Part shown: positions 30,511 to 37,234 of the stretch, piece after piece
Layout of the letters: every line of letters begins with the position of its first letter
Numbering within the stretch: position 1 is the stretch's first letter
NCBI GenBank assembly: GCA_903831815.1
Contig: CAIKZC010000009.1
Span: forward strand, 69,576-114,432
DNA: 44,857 nucleotides
Direction of reading: 5' to 3'
DNA from: an uncultured bacterium
GTDB lineage: Bacteria; Patescibacteriota; Minisyncoccia; Phycocordibacterales; UBA11359
Notes under the pieces: model-generated
Told to the model about the DNA's origin: nothing
The model's database searches: none
What the model saw: the letters and a program-made list of their open reading frames with translations, nothing else
Position numbers and translations under genes: made by a program

Positions 30511-31840
30511 CATACCCACAATAAGGTATGTTCACTCTTTTCCTTTTGGTTTCTCCAGGCAACCAATTTTCCCGCAATTTTCGCCAAGCTTCATTTCCTC
30601 TGTTCCCTTCGTGATCACCATCTAAAATCGCAAAATCCGTCGCACCAAGATGGACGGCATGCTTGCCAAATCGGCGATTTATTTCATCAACCACGGAATA
30701 CAGATCTTTTTGTTTTACTTCCCGCACACAATTGCCAAAAATATCCAACTGCATCGGATCTTTGGTCAGATCATGCATATTAAATTGCGTCAGACGATAA
30801 AAATGTTTCGGATTAAATATCCGATCAAACTCCGGTTTAATGTAATTTATAAATGTCACCGGGTCTGCTATCGGTCGATCGATCTTTATCTCACAACCGT
30901 CGTGAATAAAATTGTGAGTCATGATACTGAACGAAAAATGTTTGCTCACCAGCTCAAACCGTCTGGCTTTGATGCAAGCATTTTCGATCACTTTGCACAA
31001 ACGAGAAAAAACCTCTTTCGGATCATTGGACGGCGGTGTAAAAGTTTTTCTCTTGCTGATGTTTCGATACTCATCAACGGGTTCGGTTTGCAAAGCTTTC
31101 ACCGCTTCACCTCGTAGCTCGTACCATGTTTCTATTTGAGGTTTATAAAGATTCTCTTCTACCCACTCAAGTCTCTTGTAGGCAAAATCCAACGCCGTTT
31201 TCACTCCTTTGCCTTGTAAATAATGAGTCGTCTTTTCGCCAATACCCCAAATTTTCCCGACCGGCAGATCTTTCAAAAAATATTGCGCCAGCTTTCCGGG
31301 AATGATAGTGAGTCCTGACGGCTTCTTCCATTTGGAAGCGACTTTGGCCAAAGTTTTGGTTGGCGCGAGCCCGACAGAACACGTCGTGCCGATCATTGTA
31401 TCGATATCGTGTTTTATGGCTTCGGCAATTTCCTGATAGGTCATATTGAGAGAGCGTCTCATTCCGGTAATGTCAGCAAAACATTCATCAACAGAATATT
31501 CCTCAACGTCATCCGAATATCGCTTCACAATCTCGAACATGCGTAACGAATACAAGCCAAAAGTTTCATAATCGGAAGGCAAAATAATACATTCCGGACA
31601 AACTTTTTTAATATCATGTATGCCCATGCCGCGCGTCACTCCAGCCCTTTTGGCCTCGATACTCATTGAAGTGGCGATACCTCTTTCCAAGCCGATACAC
31701 ACGGGCTTGCCGCGCAACTTCACATCCCTTTGCTGTTCGCAAGAAGCAAAAAACGAATCCATATCCACGTGGATAATAGCTCTTTTAAAACTTCTGATGC
31801 AGAGGCATGGCAGTTCTTTTTGTTCATATTTTTTATCCAT
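30503..31840 (-). CDS. umuC: Y-family translesion DNA polymerase (UmuC-like)
   Basis: A 445-residue Y-family polymerase that copies across damaged bases. Catalytic acids are in HVDMDSFFASCEQ (D26 and D28) and in YSVDECF (D118, E119). The segments CSVGLAPTKTLAKVASKWKKP and GIGEKTTHYL are the palm and thumb hairpin elements. The C-terminal little-finger domain is followed by a tail of about 60 residues. It overlaps the umuD-like gene by 8 nt, so it forms an SOS-type umuDC operon. Confidence 0.92.
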   Translation of the reverse strand: MDKKYEQKELPCLCIRSFKRAIIHVDMDSFFASCEQQRDVKLRGKPVCIGLERGIATSMSIEAKRAGVTRGMGIHDIKKVCPECIILPSDYETFGLYSLRMFEIVKRYSDDVEEYSVDECFADITGMRRSLNMTYQEIAEAIKHDIDTMIGTTCSVGLAPTKTLAKVASKWKKPSGLTIIPGKLAQYFLKDLPVGKIWGIGEKTTHYLQGKGVKTALDFAYKRLEWVEENLYKPQIETWYELRGEAVKALQTEPVDEYRNISKRKTFTPPSNDPKEVFSRLCKVIENACIKARRFELVSKHFSFSIMTHNFIHDGCEIKIDRPIADPVTFINYIKPEFDRIFNPKHFYRLTQFNMHDLTKDPMQLDIFGNCVREVKQKDLYSVVDEINRRFGKHAVHLGATDFAILDGDHEGNRGNEAWRKLRENWLPGETKRKRVNIPYCGYVK

Positions 31841-32249
31841 ATCGCCTAATCACGCTTTTGACCACCGCTTTAACTTTCAAATATTCCTGCGGATACATAT
31901 CATGAACGCTCGGATTGGCCGCCTGCAAAAATAATTTGCCGTCGCTGCGCTTGCGAATATATTTAACCGTTTCTTCACCATCGATCTCGGCAATGACGAT
32001 ATCATCAAATTTCCATTTATCGGTACTCTCAACCAACAAAATGTCTTCGTTCAAGATGCCAGCCTCCATCATCGAATCACCTCGAACGCGAAAAAGTTTT
32101 GCGGCGTACATATCGACTTGCAAAAGGTCGGCCAAGTCGATAGTTTCGGAAGTTTCTTCTTCCGAAGGATTGGGAAAGCCAACCGTTTTACCGGCGTGCA
32201 TACTGCCGACAAAAGGCAAAATAAAATTTGTATTTAAAGTTAGTCGCAT
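31833..32249 (-). CDS. umuD: UmuD-like S24 self-cleaving protein
   Basis: A 138-residue protein with no DNA-binding domain, matching UmuD (139 residues) rather than LexA. A cleavage site A19-G20 precedes the peptidase domain; S59 in RGDSM and K96 in EETVKYI form the Ser-Lys dyad. RecA-stimulated cleavage would activate the polymerase encoded next. The promoter carries a perfect SOS-type palindrome between -35 and -10. Confidence 0.92.
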   Translation of the reverse strand: MRLTLNTNFILPFVGSMHAGKTVGFPNPSEEETSETIDLADLLQVDMYAAKLFRVRGDSMMEAGILNEDILLVESTDKWKFDDIVIAEIDGEETVKYIRKRSDGKLFLQAANPSVHDMYPQEYLKVKAVVKSVIRRYG

Positions 32250-32257
32250 CAGTGTCT

Positions 32258-32286
32258 ATTTTAGTGAACAATCGTTCACCAGTCAA
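32258..32286 (-). promoter_or_regulatory. umuDC promoter
   Basis: TTGACT (32281-32286) and TAAAAT (32258-32263), spacing 17, on the minus strand. The -10 is 8 nt from the umuD ATG, so the mRNA has almost no leader. Confidence 0.8.
32264..32279 (-). promoter_or_regulatory. LexA (SOS) box
   Basis: Perfect palindrome GTGAAC-N4-GTTCAC. The core GAAC-N4-GTTC is the Gram-positive type LexA site. It lies within the 17-nt promoter spacer. An outer inverted repeat AGTGTCTA/TAGACACT (32251-32258 with about 32289-32296) brackets it. Confidence 0.85.
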
Positions 32287-32348
32287 TCTAGACACTTCGA
32301 GTAAAATATTTTGTGTAACAAACACTGTTGCCAAACGGTTGTATTTGC

Positions 32349-32732
32349 ATGAAAAACTATTCAGCCAAAAACGTCAACGAATATATTTCCGGCGCTCCGA
32401 AAGAAGCGCGGGCTAAACTTAAAGAAGTCAGAGCGGCAATACGAGCAATCATACCGAAAGCGGAAGAAAGTATCAGTTGGGGTGTACCATTTTATAAATA
32501 TTACGGTGTTCTGGCCGGATTTGTCGCACTCAACGGGTATGTCAGTTTTGGTCTAGCCTTCCGACTTGAAAATAAAGATCGTAAAATTCTTGAAGAAAAA
32601 TGTTACAAAACCGGAAAAAAGACATTTCAAATTAAATTCAATCAAAAAGTGCCCATCTCAATAATTAGAAAAATGTTAAAGGTAGAAGCAAAAAAGAATA
32701 AAGACAAAAAAGTTTTAAATGAAAAAATATAA
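32349..32732 (+). CDS. DUF1801 (YdhG-like) protein
   Basis: A 127-residue protein with the DUF1801 pattern: KNVNEYISGAPKEARAKLKEVRAAI, then IPKAEESISWGVPFYKYYG and a Lys-rich C-terminal half. Some members were called iron chaperone-like but function is unclear. ATG 32349 matches the family start. It is divergent from umuD. Confidence 0.88.
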   Translation: MKNYSAKNVNEYISGAPKEARAKLKEVRAAIRAIIPKAEESISWGVPFYKYYGVLAGFVALNGYVSFGLAFRLENKDRKILEEKCYKTGKKTFQIKFNQKVPISIIRKMLKVEAKKNKDKKVLNEKI

Positions 32733-32841
32733 AGAAAAAGCCAGACACAAAGTGCTGGCGAATGTAGGGAGAGATGGGAAAGAAGGAACGGTGGAAGGGT
32801 TGAAAAGAGTGATTGGTGAATATATCGGGTGGGGTGGCTGA
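32719..32841 (+). CDS. Possible 40-residue basic peptide
   Basis: A frame overlapping the end of the DUF1801 gene by 14 nt, opening MKKYKEKARHKVLANVG and ending in EYIGWGG. The overlap would allow coupled translation, but no family or SD supports it. The next 220 nt up to the 33065 gene hold only its promoter and leader. Confidence 0.3.
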   Translation: MKKYKEKARHKVLANVGRDGKEGTVEGLKRVIGEYIGWGG

Positions 32842-32975
32842 GAGGACTTGGGTTGGAGGAAGGTCATGTAAAGCCGATATAAACACGCGAATCAACTGAT
32901 TTCAAGCTTCTGATCTGATTATATTTTAGCATTTTCGAGCGTCCAGTCAAGACTTTTTTCATATGCAACATCAAT

Positions 32976-33004
32976 TTGACAAAACATTAAACAGGTGCTA
33001 ATCT
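32976..33004 (+). promoter_or_regulatory. Promoter of the 33065 gene
   Basis: Perfect TTGACA (32976-32981) and TAATCT (32999-33004), spacing 17, with extended TGC. Confidence 0.8.
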
Positions 33005-33064
33005 CACAAAAGCTGTCAGGGACTCTCGTTCTGTCCCCCTTCACACCAAATAAGGAGAAGCAAC

Positions 33065-33460
33065 ATGGAACTCTTGGAAAAACTGCCTGAAAGATCGCTC
33101 GATCGTATCGAGTGGTTCAGGAAGAAGTATCCGCCGTGCCTAGTTGAAGCCATGGCGGCCAACTCGGTTCTGAAAGAACTCGGTTATAAACTGGATGAAG
33201 TACAAGTATCCACCGAATTCTGGACTACCGGCGTTGTCGTGCGCCTCAATGTTGATGGGAAGAAAGCCTATATCCTCGCCGGTGAACCCGTCCTGGATTT
33301 CGATGAGCTTCAGGCCCTCTCTGTGGAACTCGGGAAAGAGTGGGCCGACGGCTCAATTACGAACAGGGAGAAAAGCCAGTTGTATGCTTCATCGAGCGTC
33401 AAGCGTCGCTTCGACGAGATCGTCACCAACCTGAAGAACGCGGGATTCTCACCGCAGTAG
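33065..33460 (+). CDS. Unknown 131-residue protein (SD-led cassette)
   Basis: No family is recognised. The sequence suggests helix, two or three strands (EVQVSTEFWTTGVVVRLNVDG; KKAYILAGEPVLDF) and a helical end. ATG follows AAGGAG (33052-33057) by 7 nt. A private promoter and one of the strongest terminators in the window bound it. Confidence 0.72.
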   Translation: MELLEKLPERSLDRIEWFRKKYPPCLVEAMAANSVLKELGYKLDEVQVSTEFWTTGVVVRLNVDGKKAYILAGEPVLDFDELQALSVELGKEWADGSITNREKSQLYASSSVKRRFDEIVTNLKNAGFSPQ

Positions 33461-33506
33461 CAGCTCAAACGCTTTGATTCCTCTTCCGCGTCACCGAAAC
33501 CCACAT

Positions 33507-33540
33507 GGCCGGCCAGTATTCTCTGGCCGGCCCTTTTTTT
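33507..33540 (+). terminator. Terminator of the 33065 gene
   Basis: A 10-bp GC-rich perfect stem (33507-33516 with 33523-33532) and a seven-T run. Confidence 0.9.
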
Positions 33541-33609
33541 GTAATTTTTATGTCTCCAAACGGCATACTTAAAGTCAAATTTATCAATTAACCCATAAAT
33601 ATTATATAC

Positions 33610-33900
33610 ATGATTAGAGAAACTTTTACCGCGATTCCCGGGCACGCCCACGAATTAGCGGACATGATGAAAAGCGACATGTCCAGTTGGCCGGATTTTA
33701 AAGGCCATGTCTTGCTTGATATGGTTACCGATTACAACCAAATCGTGATCGAGTATGAAATTAATAGTTTAAAGGAATTTGAAGACATGATGACGGACAT
33801 GAAAAATCAGCAATCAAAAACCAAAAAAAGCAGCAGACCGCCAAAATACACCGAGTTATATCAAACCGGCAAAAGAGAGATTTTCAAGATCGTCGAGTAA
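33610..33900 (+). CDS. Small dimeric alpha-beta-barrel-like protein
   Basis: A 96-residue protein. IRETFTAIPGHAHELADMMK, then VIEYEINSLKEFEDMM, recall the dimeric alpha+beta barrel fold of ABM-type and related small proteins, in which a strand reports on a metric and a helix carries paired acidic residues. The likeness is by eye. No SD. It is 16 nt upstream of a membrane gene that has its own -10 box. Confidence 0.6.
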   Translation: MIRETFTAIPGHAHELADMMKSDMSSWPDFKGHVLLDMVTDYNQIVIEYEINSLKEFEDMMTDMKNQQSKTKKSSRPPKYTELYQTGKREIFKIVE

Positions 33901-33904
33901 ATGA

Positions 33905-33910
33905 TATAAT
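33905..33910 (+). promoter_or_regulatory. -10 box of the 33917 gene, leaderless geometry
   Basis: A perfect TATAAT ends 6 nt before the ATG; a weak TTTTCA -35 lies at 33881-33886. Confidence 0.6.
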
Positions 33911-33916
33911 CGGCTC

Positions 33917-34216
33917 ATGACAAAAAATCCATTCATCAATTCATTGGTGGCGTCTTTGTATATCTCTTTGATCGCTTCGTTATTGTTTTATGGTCCCAAA
34001 AAAGTCGGACTTGAAAGCAGTATAATCATGCCGATTATAATGATTTCTCTTTTTACCTTATCCGCTGCCGTCATGGGATATCTTTTTCTTTACCAACCAA
34101 TTCAGCTTTATTTTGATGGTCAAAAAAAGCAAGCTATTAATTTTTTCCTCAAAACTGTCGCCTTTTTCGCGGCTGTAACTTTTATTATCGCTGTTTTATC
34201 CTTCTGGATGTATTAA
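33917..34216 (+). CDS. Unknown three-span membrane protein
   Basis: A 99-residue protein with three predicted membrane spans (about residues 8-26, 34-56 and 74-97). No family is recognised. Leaderless promoter geometry. Confidence 0.65.
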   Translation: MTKNPFINSLVASLYISLIASLLFYGPKKVGLESSIIMPIIMISLFTLSAAVMGYLFLYQPIQLYFDGQKKQAINFFLKTVAFFAAVTFIIAVLSFWMY

Positions 34217-34225
34217 AATCAGAAA

Positions 34226-34254
34226 TTGACTTTTTGTGTATTTGTTGTTATAAA
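34226..34254 (+). promoter_or_regulatory. Promoter of the GH16-like gene
   Basis: TTGACT (34226-34231) and TATAAA (34249-34254), spacing 17. It leaves a leader of about 110 nt. Confidence 0.75.
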
Positions 34255-34343
34255 TAATGCGGAATTTTGCTCGTTGTAATGACAAGGAAATCAGCGCTGG
34301 AAGCCTTTGATGTTAGAAGGTTTTCGGTGCGCACACAATTAAC

Positions 34344-34359
34344 GCCCCAAGTTTGGGGC
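34344..34359 (+). promoter_or_regulatory. Hairpin directly before the SD of the GH16-like gene
   Basis: GCCCCAA-GT-TTGGGGC forms a 7-bp stem ending 1 nt before the SD AAAGGAG (34361-34367). It could regulate translation or protect the mRNA. Confidence 0.5.
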
Positions 34360-34372
34360 AAAAGGAGTGGTT

Positions 34373-35920
34373 ATGAGGATCGCGAGACTACTGGCAGCTA
34401 TTGCAACTGTTGAGCCGTTGGAGTCACGCACACTTTTGAGTGCGTTGCCTTGGACAGCGCCGGATGGTACGGACACGTTGTTCGACGCCGAGTTCAATAC
34501 CGGCAAGGTGGTTGATGCGAGTCTAATGCACCAACCGACTTGGCGCGGCAACGGTGATGGAACTTTTTTGGGTCAGACCCAACTGACGGTTACCCAGGAT
34601 GGGATGCCCATCAAACAAAGTGGTGGCATGGCCAGGATGACACTGAATAAGTGGACTCCGAGCATGCTACCAGGACAGCCGGCTTTTCACGGAACGCAAC
34701 TCACCACGAACGATACGTTCCAACTTGGCGCCGATGGCAGTACCCTCACGTTTACGTGGCGGGCCAAGCTGAACACGACCACCAAAGGAATGGTTGTGGG
34801 GTTGTTCGTTTACTACTTCAATCCGGATGGCACGCATGACGAGATCGATTTCGAACTCGTTACTAACTGGAACGGCACAAGGTCCGTTCCGGGCGTGAAC
34901 ACCAACGTCTATTCGGACGAGGCACTCGGGGTAGGTATCCCCCAGTTTGTCAGTATTCCCAAAATGGGAAAACCGACTGGGTTTCATACCTACAGCATTC
35001 AGGTTTCGCCGACAAGCGTTATCTGGATGATCGATGGAAGCATCGTCAGGACTGAGACCGACAAAGTGCCCAGTGGTCCCGTACAGGGATACATCAACAT
35101 GTGGGTGCCGGGCAGAGAATGGCCTGATGCTTACAACGTGAAATTGAAGCCGGTCAGTAGCAAACGCGCCGATCAGCAGTTCAGCGCTTCGGTTGACTAC
35201 TTCAGAGTCACTTCGGTGACTCCGGAGATTCCGTTTACGGTCACAGACGCCTCGGTTCAAAGTGCAACGACCGAAGTAGATCAAGGAAACCCGATTACTG
35301 CGAACGGAACCGTACTTGGAACCGGCAACGGCACGGTGAACTACGCTTGGATGGTTCAAGGCGATAACGACGCCAATCCACAGCAAATCAGTGGTCTGCT
35401 TTCGGCGAACATGATGAATGGCAGCGCCAACATTCCCGACTTTACCGGTCTGCCGGTAAATGTTTCCGGACCGTATCAGGCCTGGATCGATATCACCGAT
35501 CCTGATGGTGAGATGCTTTCAAGCGACTCGTTCTCGTATTCCGTCAACTATGTTGCCCCGGGCATTTCTTTCACTTACGTTCCGCCTCTTGGGAACGGAA
35601 GCAATGTGACGGGGATAGTGACTGGCGGAAACCTGAGCGAGTATGCCGGCGTGGCGCTATACTTGCACGTACCCGGATACAGTCTGGATCCGAGCGTTAC
35701 AAGTGGCTGGTGGACGAAGCCATACTTCACTTCACCTCTCACTTCGATCAATGCGAATGGTACATGGAGTGCCGACGTTGTTACCGGTGGCATCGATCTC
35801 AACTACGGCGTCGAAATCATTGCCTATTTGATTCCGGTTGGATTCGATGTTCCTACGACAGGTGGAGGAACTTTGCCTGCCTCGCTGTCGGAACTGCTGT
35901 TCGTGAAAGTTTCCCGTTGA
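34373..35920 (+). CDS. GH16-like secreted protein with LEPR-XLL-type N-terminus (SD-led)
   Basis: A 515-residue protein. Residues 13-24 (VEPLESRTLLSA) match the N-terminal LEPR-XLL signature best known from Planctomycete exported proteins. Residues 35-275 form a jelly-roll domain with the GH16 catalytic motif E157-I-D159-F-E161 in HDEIDFEL and several aromatic residues, suggesting hydrolysis of beta-1,3/1,4-glucans or a related sugar. Residues 285-390 look like an Ig- or PKD-type domain, and the last 120 residues form a further beta domain. ATG 34373 follows AAAGGAG by 5 nt. Base use is higher in G and C than in the neighbours. Transfer from another phylum is inferred. Confidence 0.85.
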   Translation: MRIARLLAAIATVEPLESRTLLSALPWTAPDGTDTLFDAEFNTGKVVDASLMHQPTWRGNGDGTFLGQTQLTVTQDGMPIKQSGGMARMTLNKWTPSMLPGQPAFHGTQLTTNDTFQLGADGSTLTFTWRAKLNTTTKGMVVGLFVYYFNPDGTHDEIDFELVTNWNGTRSVPGVNTNVYSDEALGVGIPQFVSIPKMGKPTGFHTYSIQVSPTSVIWMIDGSIVRTETDKVPSGPVQGYINMWVPGREWPDAYNVKLKPVSSKRADQQFSASVDYFRVTSVTPEIPFTVTDASVQSATTEVDQGNPITANGTVLGTGNGTVNYAWMVQGDNDANPQQISGLLSANMMNGSANIPDFTGLPVNVSGPYQAWIDITDPDGEMLSSDSFSYSVNYVAPGISFTYVPPLGNGSNVTGIVTGGNLSEYAGVALYLHVPGYSLDPSVTSGWWTKPYFTSPLTSINANGTWSADVVTGGIDLNYGVEIIAYLIPVGFDVPTTGGGTLPASLSELLFVKVSR

Positions 35921-35961
35921 TGGTGTGTCTTATTTTTAGCCATTTTATAAGGAGATTCTTT

Positions 35962-35992
35962 GCCCCCTGCGCGCTGCGCGCCGGGGGCTTTC
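35962..35992 (+). terminator. Terminator of the GH16-like gene
   Basis: GCCCCC (35962-35967) pairs with GGGGGC (35983-35988) over a GC-rich inner stem; a short T run follows. Confidence 0.78.
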
Positions 35993-36046
35993 TATTTCAA
36001 ATTAATCTTAGATTTAACTTCATAGGTTATTCTTTTTCTCGTTGAA

Positions 36047-36079
36047 CTCTAACTTACAGTCATAACTGTAAAATTAGAG
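36047..36079. repeat. Imperfect inverted repeat upstream of the 36117 gene
   Basis: CTCTAA-C-TTACAGT pairs with ACTGTAA-AA-TTAGAG around a CATA loop. It lies 38 nt before the start of the 36117 gene and may be an operator or an RNA hairpin. Confidence 0.5.
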
Positions 36080-36116
36080 CGAAATAACAAATTATTAGGT
36101 TTTAATCAACAAAACA

Positions 36117-36320
36117 ATGAGAAAGACAATATCACAATCTACAAATTATTTTTACGAGCACATCATTAATATATTGTCTGGCGGTAACCGCACGGCAATC
36201 CCTAAGGACGTTTTGGAAAAAGAAGGCTTAGATTTGGCAAAATTAAACCGATATTTTTTCACCAAGCAAGGACCTTACGGCCTAATCCACTTTATTGGAA
36301 TTAAAAAGTCTATTGTATGA
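36117..36320 (+). CDS. Unknown 67-residue protein
   Basis: A small basic protein with helical N-terminus (TNYFYEHIINIL) and the segment TAIPKDVLEKEGLDLAKL. No family is recognised and no SD is seen. Its stop overlaps the start of the next tiny frame as ATGA. Confidence 0.5.
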   Translation: MRKTISQSTNYFYEHIINILSGGNRTAIPKDVLEKEGLDLAKLNRYFFTKQGPYGLIHFIGIKKSIV

Positions 36321-36412
36321 ACGTACTACTTACTCACATATACTCAATTTATGGCATGGTCGCTGCCCTAGCAGCATCAATTATTGCCAGCACCAGTGTT
36401 CACATTCAATAA
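36317..36412 (+). CDS. Possible 31-residue membrane peptide
   Basis: The frame starts at an ATGA overlap with the 36117 gene and encodes a single hydrophobic segment (GMVAALAASIIASTSV). The overlap fits translational coupling; no other support. Confidence 0.35.
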   Translation: MNVLLTHIYSIYGMVAALAASIIASTSVHIQ

Positions 36413-36422
36413 TTATATTCTT

Positions 36423-37100
36423 TTAGGAGATTTTTAATTTATAACCTACGCCACGCACGGTTTCCAAGAGACCGTGTTTTCGGCCTTTGTCGATTTTTTC
36501 ACGAAGCCGAAAAATGTAAACCTCTAAAGCATTGGTGAAATTGTCGTAATTGATATCCCAAACATTATCGGTTAAATTAACTCGCTCAATTACAGTGTTG
36601 GGCCGACGCATAAAATATTCGAGAAGTCGGAACTCCTTCAAAGTTAGTTCGATCTCCTTTCCATCTCTAAAAAGTTTTTTAGTATTTAAATCAAGAAGCA
36701 GATCGGCAACTTTTAATTCCGATTTGAGCAATTCCGCCGGACGTCTAGTCAAAGCCATGATCCTAGCGAACAATTCCGAAAAATGAAAAGGCTTGATCAT
36801 ATAATCGTCCGCGCCACTATTTAGCAAAAGCACTTTACTTTCCGTTTCGCCTCTGGCCGTAAGTATCAAAACCGGCGTCTTGATGCCAGCTTCACGAATA
36901 TTTCGACAAACTTCATAACCCGGTTTTTTAGGCAACATCAGATCCAGAATAATAAGATCATAGTCGGCATGATTAAGTTCAATCTTGTTTTGACCCACTT
37001 CACCGTCAGCGGCATGATCAACAATATATCCTTCACCTTTCAATCCCCTTCTTAGAAGATCGGCCAATTTCTGCTCGTCTTCGACAATGAGTATTCTCAT
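36423..37100 (-). CDS. OmpR-family response regulator
   Basis: A 225-residue two-component regulator. The receiver domain has the acidic pair in VEDE, phospho-acceptor D53 in LILDLMLP, T81 and a KPF lysine near residue 103. The C-terminal winged helix has TLKEFRLLEYFMRRPN and the final VRGVGYKL. It is downstream of the receiver-radical SAM gene and of the histidine kinase on the same strand, but has its own promoter. Confidence 0.95.
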   Translation of the reverse strand: MRILIVEDEQKLADLLRRGLKGEGYIVDHAADGEVGQNKIELNHADYDLIILDLMLPKKPGYEVCRNIREAGIKTPVLILTARGETESKVLLLNSGADDYMIKPFHFSELFARIMALTRRPAELLKSELKVADLLLDLNTKKLFRDGKEIELTLKEFRLLEYFMRRPNTVIERVNLTDNVWDINYDNFTNALEVYIFRLREKIDKGRKHGLLETVRGVGYKLKIS

Positions 37101-37106
37101 GTTCTA

Positions 37107-37134
37107 AATCTAACAGTTATGAGTAAGTAGTCAA
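37107..37134 (-). promoter_or_regulatory. Promoter of the OmpR-type regulator, leaderless geometry
   Basis: TTGACT (37129-37134) and TAGATT (37107-37112) on the minus strand, spacing 16, with extended TGT; the -10 ends 6 nt before the ATG. Confidence 0.7.
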
Positions 37135-37174
37135 GAAGCAACTAAGAAACAACTCTTTTGTTGGAAATTTACAT

Positions 37175-37205
37175 AAAAAAAGGCGGCCGAACTAGTCGTA
37201 CCGCC
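37175..37205 (-). terminator. Terminator of the receiver-radical SAM gene
   Basis: GGCGG (37182-37186) pairs with CCGCC (37201-37205); a seven-T run follows on the minus strand. Confidence 0.78.
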
Positions 37206-37234
37206 ATTTCTGCTTTTCGGAACTACTCCTTTTG

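Noticed and set aside
34667-35386. 239-residue minus-strand open frame opposite the GH16-like gene
   Set aside because: Shadow of the coding frame: no SD, no promoter, no recognisable domain, and the plus strand has a clear GH16 motif.
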